Source: Scleropages formosus (Eukaryota > Chordata > Actinopteri > Osteoglossiformes > Osteoglossidae). Taken from it: DNA of 64,000 nt. Under the pieces are notes generated by a model. That model did not search any database and was not told the DNA's origin. It worked only from the letters and a program-made list of their open reading frames with translations. Of the stretch, positions 26,112 to 38,226 are shown piece by piece. The stretch covers positions 16,832,297 to 16,896,296 of the forward strand of contig NC_041806.1 of NCBI RefSeq assembly GCF_900964775.1. The letters are read 5' to 3'. Made by a program: the position numbers and the translations under genes. Every line of letters starts with the position of its first letter. Positions within the stretch are counted from its first letter, which is position 1.

Positions 26112-29100
26112 AAGCTCTGCGGTGCGGAATAAAACTGCAGTAGCAAAATAATAACTTTTCACTCGGTCTGTGTGAGAGTAACTTTTTTCTCTTCAAAGTT
26201 GTGTGCAGGAGAGTTCTTCCTAAAAGTGTCTGTATTTGTTATTTAAGAATTACTATTTAACTTGGTCCTACTCTCATTACAGGGGTGCCTATAGTGGACC
26301 CCCCCCCCCCCAATTGACTGGATTCCTACCATCGACACATTGTGTCCTGAACATGAATCTGTATCCATAGCTATTCCACATCAGGTGTAATTTTGTTAAT
26401 TAGGTAACTTCACAGTGATGAATGCCCGTGCATCCCCTGGATGCCTTATTTATGTACGATTTATGTTTGCTGCTCAGTACTTAGTGAGAGTCTAATAGGA
26501 GTTTTGCAGTCCTGCCTGACTTCTGATCTTTCATAAGATTTTTTTTTTTTTTTTTTTTTTGCAGGGGTATGGGGGATAATCCACCTTTCTTCTCTCTTCT
26601 TCTTTTTCCCTCTTCCCCCCCCCCTCTCCTTATGCTTCCCTCTTTTTCATCCTTCTCCCTCTTATTTTCTCTCATATTCATTCAGTGGATGTCCTCATAT
26701 TGCCAGGCGCAGAGAGAACAGACCACCCAGTTAGGGGAGGTAGAGAGAGAGCAGGAGCGAGCGAGAGATGGGGAGAGCGAGAAAGAGAAGCAGATTTAGT
26801 AAATGTGTATGGAGAAGAGGGACAAAAGAAACGGTAGGTTGTTGAGTGAAGAGTGACAAGAAGGGAGTTGAGAGGAACGCAGAGAGAGGGGAAGGTGCAG
26901 TGACAAAGACACAGGGGAATGTTGAGCACAGAGGTATACTGGGAACAGTTGAAACTGCACCAGCATGAGACTTCATTGTCCTTCCGGGGCTTTGTGGCTG
27001 AGCAGTGAGCCGTGAACAGCGCCGGAGCTGCAAATACACGGTGTTCGTGTGTGTGAGCGAGCGAGTGAGAGAGATGGATCTCAAGTCCCAGTACCATGAG
27101 CTGCAGGTGTAAGGGCTACAGTCCCTGTTCATACACACCAGCCTGACTGTGCTCATATATATGTGGAAAATCAGTATGCTTGTGTGTGTGCTTTATTAAT
27201 GTATCGCCCAAAAGTAAATGTGAATAGTAATGGTAAGTTAGACAAGTTTGTCTAAACTTTGAAAACTGTTGCTGGCTCAATGCTGTGTTCGCCCTCCACC
27301 ATGTCGCTTGTCAGTCAACGAGTTGTGCAGGCTCTGTGTTTTTCTTTTCTTTTCCTCATCCCTCTCTCTGTGCTCTAGACTCTGAAAGAATGTGACCCTG
27401 GTACTCCATAGGTCAAGTCTTGTAGCCAATCACAGCAACTGGACAGTGGCCAAGACCTCAAAATGAGATGTGACCCTTGACCTTTGGGGGTCAGGGGGGA
27501 AGGGTGGATGGAGAGATGAAAGACCAAAACCATGGAATGGGGGTTGGGTTAAGAGGGGTTAGAGGTTGCCCTGGTGATGTCCATTGTCCTTTGCAATGTG
27601 TTGCCGTGGCAGCAAGGTTTGCTGTTAGTGCTGTTGGAGCGAGAGATGGGGTGGGGGTGTTAGCATTGGGCCGATGATGATAGAGCAGGATAAAGAGATG
27701 AAGGGTGATGATGAAAGCAGGCTTCTGAGAAGACTGAAATGAAGAGTGGAAAGAATGGATGGGACGGTTCTAAAATAGCAGCTTTCGATAGGAACTTGAG
27801 CAGAGAAATGCAGGTGCGATGGCATCTGGTCTAGTGTGGTAGGAAGGGTAAAACGACACGTGCGGTCCAGAGATAAATCCAGGTTTAGTCCAGCTGTATG
27901 TCTGACAAAGTCCTCCTTATGAAATTACTCGTAAGGAAACCGATTATAGACGATATATTAATTTAGTGATATGCAATGATTACTTTGTAGTATTTAGCTG
28001 ACACCTTTATCCAAGGTACTTTTTAACACAGTACAGCAAACTCCCTTGCAGTCGTCGACCCGTTTACACACGAGAAGAGTGTCACACACTTACTTTTTCC
28101 TGTACGCACACACTGATGGCAGTGTAGTTACCAGTTTGCCTAAAATTTGTTTGGGCTATGGGAGGAAACCAGAGCACCTATGCATAAATGAATGAAACAC
28201 CTGGAGCAGACAGACACAAACATGGGGAGAACAGGCAAACTCGATCCATGCTGATCAGGGATTGAATCTACATCCCAACTCTAAGCGCATGACCGAGGAG
28301 CTACCTGCCGTACCACCTTTCTGGTCCATGGGGTCCTGAGCATCAGAGTGGAAGTGATGAGTGTGTCTGTTCTTTGTCTTTTGTTTGTCTCAGATGAACA
28401 ACTGGCAGTGAAGTCGCTGTCGGGTTTCCTTGCCGCAGACTCCTCTTCCACTCTGCTGCCGGACTGCCAACCTTCGCTGGCTCCCTGCCCCTCTCCCGGG
28501 GGCCTGCACAATCCCTCTCTGCCTGCTGAGACGTCTCCCCCCTCCCACTCCCCCAGCCAGCCCACCCCATTCCCCTCCTCCAATTCTGAGAGTCACTCAT
28601 CCCACTCGCCGGACTTTCCGCACCCCTCCCTGTCCTCTCGGGCCCAGTCCCCTACCCAGCATTCCAGCAGCCTGGCACCTTCCTCGCAGACCCAGTCACG
28701 CTCTCTAATGGCCTCCCCCAAGATGGGTGTTTCTGCAACCACCACCACCTCTTCCTCCTCTTCGTCTTCCTCCTGTGCCCCACCGCACCCAGGCAGCCCA
28801 AGTCCAGTCCCCGAAGGCCCACCCAGCCCAATCACTCCAGCCCCCAGCCCTGGCGACCCACCCCGCACCCACCTGAGCATTGCGGTCATCCTGGAGGAGC
28901 TGCGGGTCCTGCAACAGCGGCAGATCTACCAGATGCAGATGACCGAGGAGATTTGCAAGCAGGTGCTGCAGCTGGGTGGGGTTACGTGTGGCCTGGATTC
29001 TCCTCCGCTCCCGCAGCTGTGCTTGGAGGGCAGCGAGAGCACGTCCGGAGCGCCCCTGCCTTTAACCACCCAGGCCTCTGCTCCCCCTCTGCTGGCCTGC

Positions 29101-32100
29101 TTTCCGTCCCTGGTGCCGCAAAGTGTGTCCAAGCCCAAGACACCCCACCCGATGTCTCAAGTATTAAGGCCACTCAAACCTCAGTATGACGGGATTGGTG
29201 GCACGGGAGCCCGAGTTTACCCCGGAAGCAATGCCCGTGCGTCCTCTTCGTCCTCTTCTTCCACATCCTCGTCCTCCTCCGTAGCCACCACGGCGGTATC
29301 CCACTACCCTCTCTCTCTCTCTCTGGGCATGCCGCCCCGTTACCTCCACGAGAAGTCGCCCAACACCACCTCGGCGAATGCTGCCACTCTCCCGTTCTTT
29401 ACTCCCCCCCTGCCGGCTTCCGCTTCTATGCCCAGCACCTCCCAGGAGCCCCAGCAATTCAGCTCCGGGTCCGGTACGTCTTCGGGGCCCTCTCTGGGGC
29501 GTCCGTCTCACGCCTGCCGCTTCTGCGGGAAGCTGTTCAGCAGCGACTCCTCCCTGCAGATCCACCTGCGCTCCCACACTGGAGAGCGGCCCTACCAGTG
29601 TCCCGTGTGCCTCAGCCGCTTCACGACTCGTGGGAACCTCAAGGTGCACTTCCTGCGGCACCGGGAGCAGAACCCAGAGCTCTCGCTCTCTCTGCTGCCC
29701 CCTTCCCTGTTTGGGGCGGGAGCTGAGCAGAACCAGCCCGCTGGCGGCTCTGGCTCCAGCATGGTGCAGAAGCGCCGGAAGCGCCGCAGCGAGGATGAGT
29801 TGTTCGGGGAGGCCTCCGAAGGCGTTTCTGGGAGCGGGGCGTTTCCATTAGGCACATCCCCGAGTGCCCGTCCCCCTCCGGCTTCCCTACCCCTGCCGCC
29901 TAGCGTGGACCTGGCCCTGCTCTCCACTGCCCACTCGCTCCTGCAGCTCAACAGAGCGGCAGCCGCAGCTGCTGCAGCTGCTGCCGTATCGTCGTCCTCC
30001 TCAGCAGCACCGTCCTCCTGTGCCTCCTCCACCTCCCTCACGTCCTCGCTCCTCAGTGCCGCCTCCTCCTCCTCCTCAGCCATGTCGTCCACATCTACAT
30101 CCTCCGTCACTGGTCTGTACAAAGGAGCCAAGCGCTTTGACGAGAACACGCCGCCGCACCCTGCCATCCACCCTCACTCCGCCTACTCCCAGCTGGCACA
30201 TCTGCCCAAGATCCTTTTCCCCACAGCACCGTCTCAGCACCACCACCCCAGTCTGGCCCTGCTCCGGCCCCCCGCTCCTCCACCCCCCGGGTCACACCTT
30301 GCTGCCCCACACCCACAGCTTACATTTCCCTTCTCACCCTTCCCTAAGGCACAGGCCTCTTCCTCCCCTTCCTCCTCCTCTTCAGACACGTCTAAGCTCC
30401 AGCGGTTGGTGGAGAAGTTGGAGAAGGATCCCCAGAAGTTAGAGGAATGCTCCTCATCAGGCTCCGCGGAGGCTGCGGGGAACAGTGCCGGCACCACCGC
30501 CGGGCCTTTTGGCGCAAGCTCGAGCGTCAGTTCCCATTCCGCCGTCGCCGCGGCTGGCTTCAGCAGAGAGATGATGGCAGCCCTGGGTATGAGCGGCAGC
30601 GGCTCGGCCGGAGGCGGAGCCGCTGTGGTGGCGGGCAGCCTCGGCGTGATGGGCGGCAGTCTACCCTCCCTTGCGCCGAACCAGTGTGCTGTGTGTCTGC
30701 GAGTGCTGAGCTGCCCGCGGGCGCTCCGCCTGCACCAAGCCACACATTTGGGCGACCGCCCGTTCCCCTGCAAGCTGTGTGGCCGCTCCTTCTCCACCAA
30801 GGGCAATCTGCGTGCCCACCAGGCCACGCACCGCTCCCGGCCCCCGGCCCGCGCCCAGAACTCCTGCCCCCTCTGCCAGCGCAAGTTCACCAACGCCCTG
30901 GTGCTGCAGCATCACATCCGCATGCACCTGGGGGGGCAGCTTCCGCCTGATGGCTCGTCTCAGGCCGAGGCTCCACCCGACTCCTCCCCGCAGGGAGAGC
31001 CGCACTACTTCGGTGCCAGCGTCGGGGAGCTCAGCAGCAGCCTTGCAAGCTCCATGCCTGGATTCAGTCTGGTCACCGCTCAGCCAGGGGGTACGAACCC
31101 TTTCCCCATTTTGGGCGCGAGTGGCACTTCTTTGTCCATCAGCTCCACGCCGTTGCCTGCTGAAAAAACGAGCCGCAGCCCCTCCGGATCCTCCAGCCCG
31201 GATCTCATTCCCCCAGCTGACTTGAGTCCTGATCCGACTCTGAACCCCAGTGCAGACCCTCCTCCTCCTCCAGGAGGCTCGGACCCCCCCATCCTGTCTG
31301 TCAGCGCACCCATCTCTGAGGCCCCCCCAGCTGAACAGAAAGGCAGCACCACACCTGCTCTCAAAGGTCACTCCAGTGCAGCTCCCATCTCTCCCAGTGA
31401 GATGAGTCCCCAGGCCAGTGTGCAGCCACACAACGGAGATGAAGATGCCATTCCCCCTGATGGCTACAAGGCAAGAGGTCCAGAGGACACTCATGACTCA
31501 GTGAGCCCTGGTGCTCAGAGCAGTGATGTCTTGCCTGTGTCCAGCCCAGGTGCGAAGCCTGCTTTTATCCCAGGCTGTGACACAAACCCCTGTCCTGAGA
31601 GCATCGCTTCCTGTCCTACGGGGGTCCCCCACCCAGATCCGCCTGATCTCGCCGTAGAAGTCGTCCCAGAACCAGCAGTCAGTGGTACCTCAACGCCCAA
31701 GGGTGACAGAGGTGCGGCACGGGAAGTGGACCCAGCGCCGACAACGGCTTCAAATCCAAGGAGGGACACTAGGGAGGCAGTCTTCCTTGGCTCACCTCCC
31801 AAGGATGATGGTGGTCATCCCAAAGCCACGGTTCCTGAGGGTACCCAGCTGACCCCACCCTCAGCATCACGCCCCCCTGAGAAGAAAACCTACAGCTGCT
31901 CCGAGTGTGGGAAGGAGTATGCCAGTCGCAGTGGCCTCAAGGTGAAGTCACGACTCACTTGTGATGACTCTTCACAGAAGTACATACTATATATGTAGAG
32001 ATGTATGTGTGTGTATACATACACCGAACATCTCAAGTTCACAATTTCATCTGAGGAAACCATAGAGTAGGAAAGCAGACACACTTTATTAATCTGATCT

Positions 32101-32858
32101 TTTTTGTGTGCACTGAAAGTTGACAGTAATCTATTATGACTATAATAGACCTTTTCATCAGTCTTTTACATTTTGTATTAATGCAGTGATTTAGAGTTGC
32201 CACCTTCCACTTGAAGGGCTCCGGTTCGATTGCCACCTCCTGCTCTACTACCCTTGATTATGATACTTGCACTGAACTGCTACATTAAAAATTACCCAGC
32301 TGCACAAGTGTGTAAAACATTGTACGGTGCTTTTGGAGAATAGCGTCACAGAGAACTCGGTGTGATGTTTGGCAGTCTGCAAACATACCCGATGTGCAAT
32401 GGCACCGTTTCTCTGATGCAACCACAGTTAAATTGCTGAAGAGAGACATGTTTGAAATAAAATCAATAAATACATTTTAATTTAAAAGCTGACTTTCTCT
32501 ATGCTGTTTCCAGGGACACATGAAACATCACGGCGGGGTGGTGAAACCCACTCGTCAGGCCCCCCGCGTTAACGCTGAACGACTCTCCGCGACCTCCGCT
32601 GCCCCTACCCTCCCTCCTGCCCCCAGCGGGACGGTGAGCTTCTGGAATCAGTATCAGGCTTTTCTGAGCGGCAGTGGTGAGCCACAGATAGAGCCGGCAT
32701 CCAGCCAGTCCAGCGCAAGTCCGGCAGAAAACGCGGAGATGCGCCGCCCTGCCGAGTCTCCCGGCAAAGCGAAAGCTTTGGAAGATCCGTGTGCGGCGAC
32801 CAGCACAGAAGGAGATGAGGGCGAGGCAGAGGGCGGTCCGGAACCCGAGGGAAAGTGA
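25550..32858 (+). CDS. sall2: spalt-like zinc-finger transcription factor SALL2 (3 exons, complete)
   Basis: SALL2 is a nuclear C2H2 factor that represses through NuRD and acts in eye and neural development. Exons: 25550-25625, 28394-31941, 32514-32858; phases 1 and 0 join cleanly and encode 1322 residues, against about 1007 in human. Exon 1 encodes [17 protein letters not shown], the NuRD-recruiting SALL start. Landmarks: Gln-rich dimer motif [18 protein letters not shown] (about 193-210); paired fingers at about 399-447 (CRFCGKLF, then TGERPYQC); [10 protein letters not shown]; paired fingers at 789-840 ([19 protein letters not shown]) plus a third at 849-871 ([19 protein letters not shown]); and a last finger split by intron 2 ([21 protein letters not shown]). 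The C-terminus has [13 protein letters not shown], like the WNQY motif of SALL1/3/4. Serine, proline and alanine runs explain much of the extra length. The N-terminal C2HC finger of mammalian SALL2 is not seen. Confidence 0.96.
26075..26113. repeat. poly-T/poly-A tract
   Basis: About 30 T followed by nine A. Confidence 0.9.
27985..28316 (-). repeat. V-SINE-like copy, antisense, ending 78 bp before sall2 exon 2
   Basis: From 'tttagctgacacctttatccaaggtac' (tail) through 'gggctatgggaggaaaccagagcacc' and 'atggggagaacaggcaaactc' to 'ctgccgtaccacc'. A nearly full-length, diverged copy. Confidence 0.7.
32190..32345 (+). repeat. SINE copy of the 'tagtacccttgag' family in sall2 intron 2
   Basis: Shows 'ccggttcgattgccacctcc' (box B-like), 'ctactacccttgattatgatacttgcactgaa', 'aaaaattacccagctg' and a worn 'gcttttggagaatagcgtc' tail. 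Confidence 0.65.
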
Positions 32859-33393
32859 CTTAGTGCTGCCTTGGTGCTTTCGAAAAGACTCTTCTTCCGA
32901 GGAAGTAGTTGTCATTTCCTTTTTGCCGTTTCTTTTTTTTTTAATCTTTTAACCGGACCTCTGAGTCCAATATTTAGGTAGCGTGTGAGTACATTGATGA
33001 GCTAGTTTGTTAAATAGTGAATCGGTGAGCATGGTTATTAACTGTTTAGCAGGAAAAGGGGCAGGAAGGGCTGAAAGACGAAGCCGAGTGAACGGAATTC
33101 CCTTGGAGAGGACTCTTAATCAAGTTGAGACAAAGACGGCTTTAGGCTGTCGGAGGGACGTAGACTGTAGGCCCTGACACCTTTGCTGATGCGTAGAGAT
33201 GTAGCAATATAGGACTGAAAAGGGATTCTCTTGAAAAACTTGAAAGGGCACAATGGCAGAATTACACTATAGAACATGACTCGGATTAGAAGGAACTGGG
33301 GTTTGAGAACATGTAAATACAACTTCTTTTTAAACACTCATTGTTTCTTAATGTAAAGTTTACACTGCTCTATTGTATTTTTCATGGTGTGTG

Positions 33394-33395
<2 letters not shown>

Positions 33396-33431
<36 letters not shown>
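33396..33431. repeat. poly-T tract in the sall2 3' UTR
   Basis: 36 consecutive T followed by CT/C-rich sequence. Confidence 0.9.
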
Positions 33432-34131
33432 CTCCCCCCTTCCTTCCCCCCCAGGTTGGTGAACAAGCGCTGGGTCATAAATTGTTAGGATGATAAAAGG
33501 ACAACAGGTGTCACATCGAGAGAGGATCCTCATCTGTAATGGCATGGGGGGGGGAATTGTCCTGCTGTCACATCCTTGGGAAAATTTACTTCAGTTTCTC
33601 CAGTGAGAACTGGCAGAATTGTAAGTCCTGGTGAAGGATTTTTGCTAAGAAGCAAAATAAGTTGTTATTGGTGTGTTGTTTGTTTGGTAAGACGGTGGAA
33701 ATGTTGTTCTTGGACCTACTGTAAATAGTCTATAAAAGTTTGGCTGTAATAACCTTTCATTTTTAACATTTAAAGCGGCACTATGGCATTGGGCTCCATT
33801 AGATGTCACCTAGAAGAAAACCATACGATGGAAACATTCCAGCAATGTTTTCCGTGTCTGTTCTTCTGCTATTTGAAACACTTCAGGTAGAAGGATGGTG
33901 AGAATTTAGCAATGAATGGGCACAGGTGAAGGTGGCTGTGTCATCTGTGCCAGCGGCCCTGTCGATATATCCCACACCTGTGACACGTCCAGCCTATTCC
34001 GTAGTGAGGATGTTTATCTGTATTTTAGAAGCTTCCTGCAGGTGACTTTTTATTGAAGAACAGTGGTACCTGTTTCCAGTCTTGTGAGATGTGTATTTTC
34101 CAGTTATGTTCAATGTTCAGTCAAGACGAAG

Positions 34132-34137
34132 AATAAA
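34132..34137 (+). terminator. polyadenylation signal, probably sall2
   Basis: AATAAA, the first canonical hexamer on the plus strand after the sall2 stop that sits before new repeat DNA (the SINE at 34265). Confidence 0.6.
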
Positions 34138-34264
34138 ACCAGTCATGGAAAATGTGGACGGCTGATTTGCTTTTTATTTGCTTCGACAAAATAATTGAAC
34201 AGAAAAGAAATAATGGGTGCCATTAGGTCAGAGAGGCGTATTTGCCAAAACTTGTTAGGGAAGC

Positions 34265-34485
34265 GGGGGGTGCGGTGGCGCAGTGGGTTGGACCGCAGTC
34301 TTGCTCTCCAGTGGGTCTGGGGTTCTAGTCCCGCTTGGGGTGCCTTGCGGCGGACTGGCGTCCCGTCCTGGGTGTGTCCCCTTCCCCCTCCGGCCTTACG
34401 CCCTGTGTTGCCGGGTAGGCTCCGGTTCCCCGTGACCCCGTAAGGGACAAGCGGTTCTGAAAATGTGTGTGTGTGTGTGTGTGTG
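34265..34485 (+). mobile_element. GT-tailed tRNA-derived SINE, copy 4
   Basis: Sense, full-length and little diverged: 'gcggtggcgcagtgggttggacc' (box A region), 'ggggttctagtcccgcttgg' (box B region), 'ggcgtcccgtcctgggtgtgtcc', then a (GT)n tail. Perfect 12-bp target duplication tgttagggaagc at 34253-34264 and 34486-34497. Confidence 0.95.
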
Positions 34486-34497
34486 TGTTAGGGAAGC

Positions 34498-35781
34498 ACT
34501 GCAATGCTCTGTAGGAGTGGGCAGCTGCCGGTACTTGACCCCCAACCAGTCATTTCCTCCCCCCTTTCTTCGCTCAGGAGCTTTTTGTTTTCCCTTCCTC
34601 AGTTGCCAGTTGTCTGAATTAGTGATCATCTGCAAACCATTACTGTTTTCTTCTGGTTTGATCAACTTGTCGGTGGTCAGTTGTCCCAGCGCTCTGTGTC
34701 GCTCACTGAATTATTTCATGCTCTAAAGTCATCAGTCAATACTCGCTTTTACAGTTTGTACACACTCCTGGACAGCGATTCACACGCAGTTCGGTTTGGC
34801 ATGGCTTGTGCTCTCATTGTGTGCCGTTAAATTTCCTTTCAGCTTTTGCTGGATCAGGCAGCGTCACTGGGTCTCCAGATATTTCTCATCTAGGTGTTTT
34901 CTTGCTGCCTGGGTCAGTGGTATACTTTTCAGTTTCTCTGAATTTACTGCGGTGTTTTAGTGCGGCCTGTCGAATGCTGGGTAAGACGGTCCTGGTTTTC
35001 TGCGTCTGCTGGGACGGCACGAGAAACGAATGCACGCAACTGTGGTCCGTGTGTCCGAGACCGAAAAGTTGCACGTTTGGTTCGGCTTCCTCCTCCTCCT
35101 CACCCTGTTCCCCTCTCTCAGATCAGCTCACATGCGAGCGTCACTAATCCCTCCTCTCTTTCAACACAATTAAACTGCCCTCTCCTTCTGTGTATCTGTG
35201 ACTCAGAGCGAGACGGAGGGCGCGGGGAGGGGGCCCAGCCAGCTGTCCCCAAAAATGCCTCCTAATCTCCACAACCATGACAACCGCTAAAACCAAGGAG
35301 AGGCATCCTGCTAGAAACAGTGAGTGAGTGTTATAGGTTTTCATGGTTTTTTTTTCCTTCTCTCTCAGTGTGGGGGTTCAGGGGCCGAGGCGGCAACTTG
35401 AATTGACTGCGGTTCTATTGGGAGTCCTTCCACATGAACTCAGAAAGAATTGGACCGAGAGTCAGGAGAGCTGAGGACCGCAGGACATAACTGTACACTT
35501 ATTAAATGTACCACAGTAGATACCTGTGCACCTCCCAAGTATCGGTGTTAATCACGTTTTGAGGAATTTTAAACGGTGTGGTCACTGATAAACATGCATG
35601 TATGGACTCCTGACCATAAAAAAAGTTAAATGAGCGGCGGTCAGTCGCTCGCTCGTTCATTTTAAACAGGTATCGCCTACGGCGATTTGGTCAGTCCATC
35701 ACAGGGAATGCGAGATGTTCTTATTGACATCTTGTGTTTCAGTTCCGCTAAAATTAAAAGCCTCTATGCAGTATTTAAATC

Positions 35782-35816
<35 letters not shown>

Positions 35817-36278
35817 CTAAAACGATGTGTCTGTCTTATATTGATGTTAATTTATGTAGCTGATTCTGTTCTCCAAAGCACCTTACACTATTTATGCACT
35901 ATGACCTACCTCTTATTCACTTAATTTTTACTGTCTCAATAGGAGGCAGATACATTGCTCAAGGGAAGTACAGCAGAAGCTGGTTTTCTGAACCTGAGTC
36001 CTTTGAGGCCAAGAAAAGCCGCTCGAACCACGACACCACCTGATGCCCCTCTTAACACAGTCATACGAGTTATCAATTCGTACTGTGATATTTGTCGCCC
36101 CTTAGCGGTAAAACGCAGAACTACAACATATTCAGACCGGTGTCATTTTCATGGCCGTAGTAACAGTGGAACCTAACGGCACCTGGACGGCCATCCGCGC
36201 TGTTTTACAGCGACACACGGTGGAACCTTTCGGTACTACACCCCCCATTCCGAAAAACTGACTTCGGCTTACTTCGCT
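34498..36278. other. intergenic sequence between sall2 and c14orf119, nothing recognised
   Basis: No domain-bearing frame. A 29-base A tract is at 35786-35814. Mixed GC with short frames on both strands lacking any recognisable motif. Confidence 0.5.
35786..35814. repeat. poly-A tract
   Basis: 29 consecutive A. Confidence 0.9.
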
Positions 36279-36572
36279 TCATCTAGCAGAAGCTTTTCTC
36301 CAAAGAGACTTCCAACGCGTAACACTGCATAGTGCTATCAGCCCACACCTTACTCACCCAAGCTGACTTACACTGCTATTTACACTACTTACAATGAGTC
36401 ATTCATCCATACATCAGTGGAACACACACACTATGGGTGAACCTGAACAGCATCTCTTTGGCCTGTGGGAGGAAACCAGAGCACCCAGAGGACACCCCCC
36501 ACAAACACATGGAGAACATGCAAACACCCAGGTGCTGAGACAGCAGTGCTACTCGCTGTGCCACCGTACCAC
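36279..36572 (-). repeat. V-SINE-like copy, antisense, nearly full length
   Basis: Tail 'tagcagaagcttttctccaaagagac', middle 'gtgaacctgaacagcatctctttgg' and 'gtgggaggaaaccagagcaccc', 5' tRNA-like end 'ctactcgctgtgccaccgt'. Same layout as the copy at 39904-40260. Confidence 0.8.
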
Positions 36573-38226
36573 GAAAAATTGCAAAAAATATTATCTTTTC
36601 AATACAATGGATGGGCTTATGATTCAGTACAGCAGCATTTTTTGAAGGACAAACATTGAAATATAAGAAAAAGACTTGGGAAAGATATTGCTTTCTTCTC
36701 TTGTTAGCATGGCCATTCAAATGAGAAAAGCTCTTTCTTCAACTACCATTCAGATTTAAGTTCATGTTTAAAATATAAGAAAAATTCAGACCACTGCAAC
36801 CCTGCACAGAACAAACTGAAAACAGAACATTAAGACAAACTACAAATAAAAGGTAATTTCATGGAAAAAGTTAACACTAAAATTTGATGGATAAGCATAT
36901 GGTTTTACTTTCTACTTTTTAAGGTGCTAACTGATAATATAACTGTACTACAGTTTATTCCTTTTGATTCTGCGAATTTCCTGCATGTTGAAGTAAATGC
37001 AACCCTTCCGAAATTCACAGCTGTTGAGGAACAATCGTTAGAGCTTTTGATAGCCTTCACTGGCAGTAGAAAACATAAGCTTGTAAGAGGTTCATAATGC
37101 AGCATAAGAGAGGACCAGTGCAGTCAGTGCAACAGAGCACTAGCTGGGCAGAGAAACACATCATGAGTCATGTGATTTAAAGGCTCAGACTTGCTGCAAA
37201 ACATCAGTTGTGTCCATGAGATTAACACAAGGTGTCTATATTCTTACCTACTCAAGGGCATCCGTTTCTATATATAAAGAGACAACTTGTTTGAAGAGTT
37301 ATTCATAAAAGCAGTGACTTTGCAGAACATAAAAAAATCACAGTGACAGTGGATGATGCAGCTTCAGGTTTCATAAGCATTTGATAGGAGAAAATGTTTG
37401 GTGCTGCAGGAGAACTGGGGCTGTTGCCGGTGTGGCGAGTGTGCTCTGTATGCATTGAATCAACAGACAGATGCCCGAAATACATATTTTTAATAAATAT
37501 AGCTGTTTTGTGGCACCAGTTTCCACTTGCATTCATAGCTGTTAATGTACATTCAGCAAATCCCACTAGATATGAAAAGAACAAATGATGTTACAGTAGC
37601 ACACTGACAGATTTGTCACATCAGGCATCATATTGTTAAAAATTATTTTTTCAAAAAAAAATTGTCCTGGCTTGAGTGTTGTCACCATGGACATTAAGGT
37701 AGACTCCTTCTCAAGGTTGGGGGCTGAACTATGGCTTTAGTCATCTGCTTCACACTGCCCTGCGCTGGTGGGGGCAACAGGCAGCCCAATGTGTCCAGTT
37801 GTTTCTGTGAGATAAGAGACTACCATGCCTGTGCATCACTGTGGAAATTACTTCTATGCCGCAGTGATTCTGAAGCATGCAGAATCCCAAGTGTAAGTGT
37901 AGCACACAATGCCTCCCCCAACAACCCTTTCTCTGTGGTTTTTGGACCCCAGATAACCATTCCTTCAGTCCTCACTCTTGGCTCTCCACACTACTCACTC
38001 TTCTCCAAGTGCAGCTGTAGAAATCAGTGTAAAGCTCTGTTAAGTGCCGCCCTTTCCCTCCCAGAGCACCCGACTCCCTCAACCCAGTGCTCCCACGTGG
38101 CAAACAGTTCCAGTCACCCATTTGTATTACTGGGTCAAAGGCCCACAGCTTCTCTTGCTCTCCCACCACCTTCAACTCCAATGCCCTCGTTCCACTCAGC
38201 TGAAAACAGAGTTTCAGTGCTCTCCT
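36573..38226. other. 3' flank of c14orf119
   Basis: AT-rich to 37.7 kb and then mixed. A plus-strand frame of 257 codons (37731-38504) overlaps the real minus-strand c14orf119 exon and has no domain, so I treat it as chance. The end of the c14orf119 transcript is not evident. Confidence 0.45.

Larger units (their letters stand above)
25626..28393 (+). other. sall2: sall2 intron 1
   Basis: Donor GTGAGC, acceptor TTTGTTTGTCTCAG. Contains a T40-like tract (26075-26113), a C-run (26298-26311), a T-run with a pyrimidine tract (26540-26690) and a V-SINE relic at its 3' end. I looked for an extra coding exon (for the missing C2HC finger) and found none. Confidence 0.8.
32859..34137 (+). other. sall2: sall2 3' untranslated region
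   Basis: Runs from the TGA at 32856-32858 to an AATAAA at 34132-34137. It includes a 36-base T run (33396-33431), which in the mRNA would be a long U tract. The end is inferred from the hexamer only. Confidence 0.65.

Noticed and set aside
29164-31494. Several long minus-strand and off-frame plus-strand frames over sall2
   Set aside because: They overlap the sall2 exon with its zinc-finger pairs; GC-rich coding DNA leaves shadow frames open.
31942-31998. Sall2 reading continued to a stop at 31998
   Set aside because: The reading crosses a strong donor (AAG|GTGAAG) in the middle of a zinc finger; exon 3 at 32514 completes that finger with GHMKHH.
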